64,000 bases of DNA, taken from positions 62,001 through 126,000 of IMG/VR virus record IMGVR_UViG_3300044612_003086, one strand, 5' to 3'. Both the position numbers and the translations under genes were made by a program. The notes below the pieces were generated by a model. The model had not been told where the DNA came from, did no database searches, and saw nothing but the letters and a program-made list of their open reading frames with translations. This DNA comes from a virus. Below are positions 1 to 9,700 of the stretch, one piece after another (within the stretch, counting starts at the first letter, position 1; each line of letters begins with the position of its first letter).

Positions 1-614
1 GGATTTGCCGTTTTTTCGGCAACGTGTGCTCTCACTATTGCTTTTTGTCCGATTCTTTCAACTATCCGATTGATTGCAATAGACGCAAGACTATTAGCCT
101 CTCTTGAAATTAGTTGTCCAGATTTTTTATCAAATCCAATTTTTTGATTATTTTTTATAGAACTAAATACTTCTGAGCGCCTAGCTGAAGATGAGAACAA
201 CCTTGCCTTGAAGTCAACTATGTTGATTTTTTCAATAGGGCTCTTGAATTTATCAATCCCCCTGCTAGACGGGGAACGAAATCCATTGGTTTTTGTCTCT
301 GATGGAAATCTTGAAGCGTTCAGTATTTTCTTCTGTGATGTCACGATTGGGGTAGATGGAACGATTACTTCTGGAGAATCAAAATTTATTCCATCAACTA
401 TTCTCTGTACCGAAGAGTTAATTTCCTTGAAATCAGTTGCAACAAATCCAGCAGGAAGTGATTTTGTTGCGTACGACTCACGCGAAACAACACCATCTAT
501 TAGGCTGTTTCCGAATTCGGTTAGTGATTTAACAATAAACTTTGAATCATCATCAATAGCTATGGCATGCGGCATATTGCGCAGCGCATCTTTTATTATG
601 GAAATACGTTTCAC
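1..614 (-). CDS. Unassigned head-module protein, C-terminus beyond left edge
   Basis: Open frame read leftwards from a GTG at 614-612 and still open at position 1, so at least 204 residues are present and the C-terminus lies outside the window. The GTG overlaps the TGA of the upstream gene (GTGA overlap), which supports translational coupling and this start. The visible part begins MKRISIIKDALRNMPHA. It is rich in Ser, Lys and Ile, with no recognised domain, signal peptide or membrane segment. Because it follows a long chain of coupled head genes on the same strand, a virion or head-assembly role is inferred, but no function can be given. Confidence 0.7.
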   Translation of the reverse strand, partial: MKRISIIKDALRNMPHAIAIDDDSKFIVKSLTEFGNSLIDGVVSRESYATKSLPAGFVATDFKEINSSVQRIVDGINFDSPEVIVPSTPIVTSQKKILNASRFPSETKTNGFRSPSSRGIDKFKSPIEKINIVDFKARLFSSSARRSEVFSSIKNNQKIGFDKKSGQLISREANSLASIAINRIVERIGQKAIVRAHVAEKTAN

Positions 615-2662
615 TTGCCACCTCCGGAAATGAGACTTCGAAGTACTTGTTTTTGATTTTGTAGTACGTCAAGTCTTGAATTGAACAGTTTAGAAATAAT
701 GTTTAAGTGAATTTTTTCCCCATCAGACATCCCATACCCATTCATGTCGGATACAAATTTTTTTGAGTTAAAACTTCTTGCCCGATTAATCATTTGTGAC
801 AAAAGTTTCATAAAAAGAACTCTTTGCTCTGCTCTTAGTTTTTGATAATAGTCAGAATATGCTGGAGTGAGTTGTGCGCCATAAAAATCATTGAGACGCA
901 TCTTCATTCTTTTTGTTATTTCTATTTTTGAGAGGTCAATCAATCCTGATGTGGTGTTATCTGCCAATACCGCCCTGGTTCCATCAGCTGTATCTATTGG
1001 ATAAATTGAGGATGCTGGTCTTGAGCGCTGGTCTGTCAAGAAGTCGCTTACAAGCATTCTTGCAACATCCGCAATATCAAGGTTTTCAAATTTTTGATTC
1101 GGGTTGAATACGCCACCAGGCACAGCAGACTCCACGTCCTGTCTCAGATACATTCTTTTATCGTTTGGTTTTCCAACAAATATCACATCCGGAGACTCCA
1201 TGCCCAGATGCTGCTGGAGGTCTGACGCAAATCTCTCCGCTAGGTGCTGATAGTTTTTTGGCTTTTCGTAAACGAAATACTTTTGAGCCCCAGACTCAAC
1301 CGCTGATATTGAATTTGATATTTTCTCCTTGCGGACTAATTGTTGATTTGCTAGAAGTTTTGCGAGAACGATAGGTGTAATTCGTGAAAAACTACCTCCG
1401 TCTGCAATGAAACTTATTGCATCATCAAGATTGTTTATTAGCTTTCCTCTCCCGGAAAGTGAAACCGTAGTTCGCGAGGTGCCCTGTTCTTCTTTTGGCA
1501 ATTTCTGTAGTTTTCGCTTACCAAATAGCTTCTTTGCCCAGGCTGTTGTCCCATCAATTATTTCATTAGGATTTTTGATTCCATCAAACGATTCGGAATA
1601 CTGAATACCATCGCCTATTTCGTCGGCAACATTTCTCAGCCTTGCTCCTGGGTCTTTGCTGTTATTTATTTTTTGTGCTGAATTGACTACTCTTCCAAGT
1701 TTTCTTCTCTCGCCAACAGAGAGATTTCTGGCCTTAGACAGGCTTATTGTTGAACCACCAGGTAGAACATAAATCAAACTTTTAATTCCAGTATTGGAAA
1801 GAAGTCCAAGCTCTTCTCCGCCGAGGTCGGATGAAGAAAGAGTCGACATAAGGTAGTAGGCGCCTTCCATGTCCCTGTTATCCGGGATAGCTCTCAGCAC
1901 CTTCGTTGGAACTACTGGTTCCAGAACGAATCCATCACGCCTAACCATTCTCCTGGCTTTAGTGTTGGACGACAGGTTGAATTGACCGATTTCTTTTATG
2001 AGCGCTTTCACCTTGTCTGATGACGCTCTTCTGTTTTCGTTTCCAACGCGGGTAATTTGTGGTTTCCTGCTTGCAATAAGAGAGCTGTCGATTGGTCCGC
2101 CAGTAACAGTGCGACCCTGAACAGTGGATGGAAGTCCTGATGTGCCAGCTCCTCGTATTGCTCTAATTGTTGCTCCGAGAGCGGAAGGAATATCAAAAAG
2201 TTTTGCACCGCACGTAGAAAGTCTGTTGTCAGTGAATCGCCCGCCGTACTGGTACCCTTCCGGACACCTGTAACCACGATTCTGACCCGGCCTTGAGCCA
2301 CCCCTGCTCCCACCAAATCCAGGAGTTATTGTTCTGTATGTTGCAGAACGAATAGGGGAACGAATTGGTCCTGTATCTCCTGGCAGAAATGTGCTGAGCA
2401 ATGTGCTTCCGAGTTGGCGGCCAAATTTTGCCTTAGTGCTCATGATTCCATTTGAATCAATTTTATGCTTTCTCCTGGTATTGCCATTAAGACGCGACAG
2501 GGCCTTATACTCAACAATCTTTTGACTGATTGCTCCACGCCCGCGAATAAAGTCAAACTTTGACTTAGTGTCCAAATCAGAAAGAATAACTCTCGTTACG
2601 ATACGAGAAGTTGACTCCGGACAGCAGTATTCTGTATCGCTATTAACCACAGCACTCCTCAT
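611..2662 (-). CDS. HipA/PI3K-like kinase-fold virion protein (putative)
   Basis: 683 residues. Near residues 130-155 it carries the pattern RCPEG..yGGrFTD...sTCG, which also occurs in the 2458-residue neighbour. From about residue 430 the layout resembles phage HipA/PI3-4-kinase-like proteins: a beta strand with Lys (KYFVYEKP), a helix (HLAERFASDLQQHLG), then LTDQRSRPASS followed by DGTRAVLADN in the place of the usual catalytic-loop and metal-binding motifs. The expected DRH-type catalytic residues are degenerate, so activity is doubtful. The ATG at 2662 overlaps the upstream gene by 20 bases; a GTG at 2650 preceded by GAGGAG is an equally good start. Kinase-fold assignment is by pattern only. 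Confidence 0.45.
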   Translation of the reverse strand: MRSAVVNSDTEYCCPESTSRIVTRVILSDLDTKSKFDFIRGRGAISQKIVEYKALSRLNGNTRRKHKIDSNGIMSTKAKFGRQLGSTLLSTFLPGDTGPIRSPIRSATYRTITPGFGGSRGGSRPGQNRGYRCPEGYQYGGRFTDNRLSTCGAKLFDIPSALGATIRAIRGAGTSGLPSTVQGRTVTGGPIDSSLIASRKPQITRVGNENRRASSDKVKALIKEIGQFNLSSNTKARRMVRRDGFVLEPVVPTKVLRAIPDNRDMEGAYYLMSTLSSSDLGGEELGLLSNTGIKSLIYVLPGGSTISLSKARNLSVGERRKLGRVVNSAQKINNSKDPGARLRNVADEIGDGIQYSESFDGIKNPNEIIDGTTAWAKKLFGKRKLQKLPKEEQGTSRTTVSLSGRGKLINNLDDAISFIADGGSFSRITPIVLAKLLANQQLVRKEKISNSISAVESGAQKYFVYEKPKNYQHLAERFASDLQQHLGMESPDVIFVGKPNDKRMYLRQDVESAVPGGVFNPNQKFENLDIADVARMLVSDFLTDQRSRPASSIYPIDTADGTRAVLADNTTSGLIDLSKIEITKRMKMRLNDFYGAQLTPAYSDYYQKLRAEQRVLFMKLLSQMINRARSFNSKKFVSDMNGYGMSDGEKIHLNIISKLFNSRLDVLQNQKQVLRSLISGGGK

Positions 2663-3287
2663 CGAGTGATTTCTTTTTTACAACACTCTTCGACACTGTG
2701 CTGCCTGTTTCGTCCTCGCCTTCAATCTCCCAGTTTTTATCTTCTCTCAAAAAGTCCATAAACTTTGGCTCCATTTCACAGAAGTCGCGCAAAACAAGAA
2801 ACGCGTGCTTGTAGTCATCTTCAGTTACAACTTCAATTCCTTTTGATTCCTGTTGAACAAAGTCGTGAAAAAACACGTCGTCAAAAATTGCGTCTTTTTT
2901 TGCCCCTCTAACAAGATTTGCTGGCTTTGCGTTGCTTGCCAGCCTTCTGGCAAATTGTGCATCAGTCCAGTTGGTCAGCTTGCGAATCTTCTTTTTGCAG
3001 TTCTTCATTCCTGGATGGTGGCATCCTTCATTTGGCCATAAACCAGTTGTTTCATGATGAAGCCATGCGCAAATATTGTTCAGCGGATACAGTTCTGGGT
3101 GATTCGCTAAAATCACTCTGCATCTCCTGAACCCGCCTGGTTTTTTCATGATTGGACGCCAGTAGCGAAGTAGGCGCTCTAGGTTCCCTCGACGCGGTCC
3201 ATATCCACGAAGAATATCGCCGGTGACAATCTCCTGAGGGAGTAGCCCTCCTAGTGGGTCGGCTTTTATTTCGTCTTCGTTAGACAT
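2643..3287 (-). CDS. Conserved phage head-module protein, function unknown
   Basis: 214 residues, starting inside the end of the upstream gene (8-base overlap). The central part has a pattern I associate with a family common in actinobacteriophage head modules: GNLERLLRYW, then GGFRRCR, then ICAWLHHETTGLWP. The spacing of Arg, Trp, Cys and His is conserved-looking, but the function of the family is not known to me. The C-terminus is acidic and then basic and ends in ECCG. No membrane segment. Position between the giant head proteins and the kinase-fold protein suggests a structural or packaged role. Confidence 0.55.
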   Translation of the reverse strand: MSNEDEIKADPLGGLLPQEIVTGDILRGYGPRRGNLERLLRYWRPIMKKPGGFRRCRVILANHPELYPLNNICAWLHHETTGLWPNEGCHHPGMKNCKKKIRKLTNWTDAQFARRLASNAKPANLVRGAKKDAIFDDVFFHDFVQQESKGIEVVTEDDYKHAFLVLRDFCEMEPKFMDFLREDKNWEIEGEDETGSTVSKSVVKKKSLDEECCG

Positions 3288-3792
3288 CGTTGTTATCCTC
3301 CAATTGGCGCAAAATATTCATTGCGTTCCAGGCGTCGTCGCGCTGTTGCAGCGATTTAAATGAATAAATATCCCTCTCAGACTTTACCATTCCTCCGCAG
3401 CAACTAGTTTGAACTTGAACAACATCAGTCTTTGTGTTTAAAAACTCCTGAATGCGGTCAGATTTTTGTTTAAGCGATTTTTGTTTTTTACCCAATTTTG
3501 AAACAACATTTAGACCGTCAAGCATTTTTTTGTCTATTGGCTTAGTTTTTAAAATAAATGTGTCGTACCATGAACCCTTGGTTGGATTTTGTGGTGAATC
3601 CCAAAGAAATCGTAAAAATCTTGACGAGCGGTTCTTTCTGACGCCGATTGCTTTTGCTGCAAAAGAGAAAAAGTACACGAATACGGCACTTCCGTCCGGA
3701 CGAACAACTGCACCATCTTTGGAATTTTTATTCGCGTCGATTATGTAATAAATACGGTCTTGGCCTACTGAACCAGCCAATACAGCTTTCAT
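3280..3792 (-). CDS. Hypothetical protein of the head module
   Basis: 170 residues. No family recognised. The N-terminal half looks like a small mixed alpha/beta domain (YYIIDANK, then AVFVYFFSFAAKAIG). The middle is lysine-rich (KLGKKQKSLKQKSDR). A CCGG tetrapeptide lies near residue 133. The start overlaps the end of the 2458-residue gene by 4 bases and its end overlaps the next gene by 8 bases, so it is translated as part of the same chain. Confidence 0.55.
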   Translation of the reverse strand: MKAVLAGSVGQDRIYYIIDANKNSKDGAVVRPDGSAVFVYFFSFAAKAIGVRKNRSSRFLRFLWDSPQNPTKGSWYDTFILKTKPIDKKMLDGLNVVSKLGKKQKSLKQKSDRIQEFLNTKTDVVQVQTSCCGGMVKSERDIYSFKSLQQRDDAWNAMNILRQLEDNNDV

Positions 3793-6700
3793 AGCATTGC
3801 TCCGCTTCTAGTCACAAGGCTAGGACTTTTCTCTTTTCTCATCTCTTCAAGAAGCTTTTTGGCGTTTTCTGCAATCTCGCGCATTATTTTTTCCCTAAGG
3901 ACTGTCTCTATGTCGTCGGAGCGCTTTGCTGCTGCACTATAGCTCCTGGCATCAAAAAGATTAATTCCTTCTGGGTGAGCTATCCCTACATTATCAAAAC
4001 CAAGTTTTTTATATTCATCTTGTATTTTTTTTGCAGCTCTATAGTTTCTTAATTTTTGCATGCTTTGCGTATTCATTTTGCTTCCAGAGTTAATTGAGTA
4101 AAAATACTCAATCTCTTCTTGTGAGAATCCTGCCGAACGAAGCCGCTCAGCAATCGAGCGATTATTGACTACGTCAGAAATATCTTCTTTGCCAGAATTT
4201 TCAGATAGTCGGGAGAATGGGTAGTTGATTTTCTCAACTTCATCCTTATCAAAACCGCCAAGAATTTGTGCTTCGAATACATCCCTGTCCACCCCTTGAC
4301 CCAAGCTGCCAGGAGTTGGGAATTTGCCATCTCTATCTCTTCCACTATTTACGGAAGAGAAATCATCCGACATGCCAGCACCGAGAAGATTTAACGTTGA
4401 TACTAGATTTCTGCTTCTCGAACCTGGGCTGCTACCACCGATATAAGCATCAACGATGTCATCACGGTTCATTGAGTTTAATGCAACCGGTCTGTGGCCG
4501 GTGCTTAACGAATCACCCTTACCATATGCAACTCTGTTCGATACATTTGGCTTGAGTACAACTTCTATGTCGCCGAATGCGGTAAGTCCATCACCGACAA
4601 TATCTTCGTCCATGATTTCAAAATTTGCATCCATGTCAATATTGCCTGAATTGTTTTGCAATACTTGATTTTGTTTTGCCTTTTTATATGAATTGTGAAC
4701 AAGATATCCACTTACTGGCCTCAATTCATTTGGAATATCAGAAGATAGACCGATTGATGATTGATAGTCTTTGGCAAAATTAATTGCGGACATTCCGATT
4801 CTCTGCGAGGAAGTGGCGTCAGTATCTCCGTCCGACATTTTCCCTGTTAGGACCTGCCTGCGCGTCCTTGACAAAACCCCACGCGTACGATTGTTATTGC
4901 GTGTTTCTGAAACATTCTTCATAAATGCCCTAAACCCATCGGCAAATGAGTTTTGTAGTTTTTTTCTGTTACTCACTGGTTTTCTTGGTCCTGAGTAATC
5001 GCCAAGTTTTTCCATCGCGCGCATGGCTGTGTTTTTGTCTATCGCTCCACTTCTTTGGAGCTCCCTGACAGCGACAAGAGCCAGGTCTTGATTTCCAGCA
5101 GCAGCAATTTGGTTTGCCACCTTTGCTATATCTTCTGATGTCCCACCGTTTCCAAAGACGCTCATTGCCGCAATCGCCTGGACCATGTCTCCGCGCTCGG
5201 ATTTTTCTACTCCGGCTTTTGTTAGCGCGCTAACTGCTCTTGCATTTGCATTTCTATCGTTTCTAGCTCGGTTCGCGGCACTTGTCATGTCTCTTCCAGA
5301 GCTGAACCATGTCCTTCGCGCAGCTGCCCTACCTGTGATTTCATCAGAATCGTCTGGTAGGACTATTCTGCGATTGGAACGCAACGACTGTCTTGTGGTG
5401 ACTGCTTTTTTGTAGTCCGGACGTGCTGTGTATCCGACGGCACCAACCTTGATGAAGTCACCTCGCTCATAGAGCTCGTCGGCCATGTCTGAAATATTCG
5501 TCTTTAGGTCTTCTGCAACTTTCGCAATTTCCGAGTCGCTGATTTCAGCAATATCTCCCTTTTGCCAAGCATTTTCTGCACCAAGTCTTGCTTCTTTGAT
5601 TCCATATACTTCCTGAAAAGCTCTGCCAAGTGTAAGGCCCTCAACGATGTCGGTTTGCACTTCGTTAACATTTAGTGGAACCTGCAATTCATCACCTAAG
5701 CCAAGATTCGCTACGTTTATTCCTGCCCATCTGTGATGTCCATCCAAAATGTATTTATCCATTGTTGCGAGTATCGGCGAACTGAACCACTGCTTATTGA
5801 TTTCTTCAAGGAAGCGCCGTCTGAACTCATCGGACTTTCTATCAAGACCTTCTTGCTCTAGTTGGTCTGCGATTTCAAGTGCTTTTTTGGTTATTCCATC
5901 TGCCATGCCAGACACCTTTGATGCGACAAGCTGCTGCTGCGACGGAGCATACTCGTTTGCGGGGACTGTTTTTTTACGTACGGATGGACCAGTAGACGGG
6001 TCTTCTGGTGTAAGTGTTTCATTTAGGAATTGAATGAATTCACCCTCAAGATTCACCTCGGTGTTATTCCAATCCGTGTTCGAGTAGAACCAATTAAGTT
6101 CATCCTCTGACATTGGGTTCGATGATGGTTTGTTTTTCATTGGATGACGTTTTTTTAGGGATGCGTATCTTTCACTATCCTCAGTAGACAGTCCAGATGC
6201 AGGTTCCCATTTCCCATCGGCTTTACCATTTTTTAACATCCGTATGGCAATTGTGTTTGCGCCTTTTGTTCTTCCGTTTGTCTGGGGCATCTTTTCTCTA
6301 TCTATGCCGATATGGCCAGAACACAGCAGATTTTGCATTGCATCATAAAGCCCACATAGGTCAGCCTGGTAGCTGTCGACATAGTCTTTTTTCATTTTGT
6401 TTACAAAATCTTTTGATGAGATATCGATGCCTGGATTGTTTGAAAGCACATCAGCTTCGTATGCTTTCTTGAAGTTCAACCATCTTTCGTTATTCTGCTC
6501 AATATGGGTCAAGGCGCTTTTCTGCACTGCCTTCTCTAGCTTTGCCTGAGCGCTAGCGGTAAGTGTTAGGTCTGCATCTTTTACAATCACGTGATGGCCG
6601 AGTGACATAAGCGCCAACGCTGTCGGTACGTCTTCGGCAATGTATGTATTTCTGTGATTTGCGCTAATTGCCTTCCTTGTTGAGCGGACCAGTGATTTAC

Positions 6701-9700
6701 CAAAAACCTTTGATATCTCGTCAGTAGTCATGTCATCGACGTTTTTTCCACCAGCAACAACTTTGTCGAAAATGTCTGCCGCTTTTGCGGCTACCTCATC
6801 TTCCAGTTTCGCCCTACTTTCTAATTCCTCTACCGAGCTGATACGTCCACTAGACAGACGTCCGCGCCTGTCGTTTGGTGCCATTCTTGAAAGTCGTTCT
6901 GTTCTTCTTGAGGTGGATGGAGCACCAGGACGAACTCCGCCAGAACGAACAACCCCATTTTCCGACAACGAACTAATATCTTCGTCACGCATTCTCACTC
7001 GAACTCGTCTGTCGAAAGAACTGTGCATTTTAAATGCAGCATTTTCAATCAACTGTGCTATCTGTTCATCTGAGTACCTTCGAAGAGCTTCTGCAACATT
7101 TGAGTCGAGCATGTCTGATGCAATGTCGTCATACTCTTTTGAACCATTACCATTGAGGATTGAGCGCAGCTCACGCATATCAGACGAAAGCTGCTTTCTC
7201 CGCGAAGACCGTCTTTCCTCTCTGGAGAGAGTTGGTCCAAAATGTGTAGACCCAGAAGAAAGTCGTCTTGATGGGGCTTCGCCGAAGGTTGACCCAAAAT
7301 CTGCAACTGAATCAATTATCTCAGCGCTTGTCTCGTCTATATCTGCAGATTCTCTTTCTGTTGAGTCTGGCCTCGATATGCCGAGTTTGCTTCTTCTTAT
7401 TATTTCTTTATCGGCAACTTCTCTAATTTTCTTAGAGTTTCCCTGTCGCCATATGGCGTCATCGGTTCCAGAGCTGATTCCGTCAACAAGGGCATCAAGT
7501 ACATCAACGGTGTCTTTCTGTCTTACAATTTCAGCTCTTATCGTTCCATCTTTGTCGCGACTAATGATTCTCAGTTTCCCTGGAGGTGCGACGAACTTTT
7601 GCTCATCATCTTTTTCGGCATTTGGAAAGACTCCGCGATTTCCTTCTGCAACACTAATGATTATTTTCCTCTTTACGCGGCCCGTTTCCTTATCTGTCCC
7701 CCGAGGTGATGATGTCGGTTTAGAGCGAGATGTGAGTACACGTCCAGAAATGAAATTATCTACATTTATTTCATCCCCAACCTTTTTCCCCTTTACTTCT
7801 ACTGCTGGGAAGTCGGATACAACCTCAAATTCAAATGGCGAATCTATCGACGACGAATCAATTGCTTCCATTGTTGGGATGAGTATGTTGCGCACCTGTT
7901 CAGACAGCGAACCCTCGTCCTTGCGCCTCGGGTCTACGGCAAGGCCAAGACGGTTGAGGCGAGCATTTCTTGCATTCATCGCCCTACCTACAACAGTTTG
8001 CTTTTCCGGAGTTAACATCTGCGCTATTTCTGGGGCTACGAAATCATCCATCTCTCGGATTGCAGCAGCTTGTTCTTTGGTTATCTTTCGACGCAGGCGC
8101 GCTTTCTCTCGTTTCGCATTGTCTATAGCTTCTTTTTGCGATTTAAATTTCTTTATTTTCTTAGGTTTTGGTTTGAGTAATTCATCTACCTTGCCATTAA
8201 ACTCCCTACCGGCCCTTGCTGTTGCACGCGAATCACCACTCTCTGCAATTCGTGAAATGTATTCAGAACGGAGAATTGAGCGCTCCTCCATTAATTCTTG
8301 AACTTCCGGGTCGTCTTCTAGCCTGTCTTTAACCAGGACGTCAATATCAGCGGCACGGCGAATCAGTTGATTTTCTGATTTTGTTTTTGCTGAAGATGTT
8401 ATGTCATCAATTCTTTTTGCTTTAGCAAATGCTTTTATTTCTTCGTCATCCACCATTCCTGCATCACGTCTTGTTTTTTCGACTACCCTGTCGAATCTCG
8501 ATGCCTCACCCTTTGCTCCAACTCCGAATTTTTTCCTCCACTCAGAACGCGAATCAGAGTACATTTTCTCGTAGTAGTCAAGTATTTTTTGACCTTCTTC
8601 AATTTTCTTGCTGAGGTCAGCCACTTTCTCTGTTCGCTCTGTTATTGATTCCTCTGTTGCATCTTCTGGTAGTTCAGAAAGCCCATTGAGCTCATTCGTA
8701 AAATTATCCAGTTGTGCGCGTATGTCTCTTCTTTGGGCATCAACCAGTGCAGCTTGTTGGAACATCTCTTCTTCATCGAGTTCCGAATAGAATTTTTTAA
8801 ATTCTTTAAGTTTTTCCCGTCTTTCCTCTATTGTTCGTTTTTCAATGTCTCCGGACATTTCATCGATTTCTTCATCGGAAAGGCGGTCTGCAGAAGAGCT
8901 GGAAGTCGGCCTGAATGTAGTACTTTCCAGTATTGCTCGTTCTTCTGCATCAATATCTGCGCGCTCGGCAGAAAGCCTGCTTCGCTCAACGTCATCCATC
9001 CACTCCAATGCTGCGTCTACGTCATCTCCGAAAATAAGTCCCTGTTCGCGTAGTGCATGTAGTTCTGCACCAACCTCAAGACCCCATATTTCGCTGCCTT
9101 CTGTATATTCGGTTGGGTACTTGCCAGCAAGAAATGCAGCCACTTCACTGCGCTTTAATGCATCTGACATATTTTTCAGGTCCAAGCCATCATTGGAATC
9201 CATCATCAAATCCATAACATCACCGCTTGTTAGATTTGTCAACAATCCTCCACGCTCTTCATCGAAATCAACAGTGACAATACGGTTTCCGACAAACGTC
9301 ATCGCACCAGTTCTCTTGTCTTGTTTGTACTGAGGGATTTCAATTTTTCCGCCGTTATCGATAGCTTTGCGAAGAATTTTTTGAATGAATGCCTGGCTTT
9401 GAATTCCGTGTGAAAACTCATGAAAAGCAATATGTTTAGTAAATGACCTCGGCCCGTCTACAAGCCCTGCCATGTGGCGTGCTGCATATTCGGAATTTAT
9501 TAAGAAGTCTGCTACTGCGCTCTTCGCCTCTGAGTCACTGACAACCCCAACAGCAGATACGGCAAGTCGTTCATCTGCACGCATGTCTGGCAGCATCGAT
9601 TCCTGGTTTGTCATGATGCGCTCTAGGTTTACGTGCATTACTCCACGTATTCCACCAGCACCTGGCCTCATGCTTCCGTGAACCGCAGTTCCTGCTTCGT

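Noticed and set aside
6730-8301. 523-residue open frame on the plus strand
   Set aside because: Lies wholly inside the 2458-residue gene. Its Ser/Arg/Leu-rich composition is the antisense reading of a Glu/Ser/Arg-rich protein; no ribosome site and no domain.
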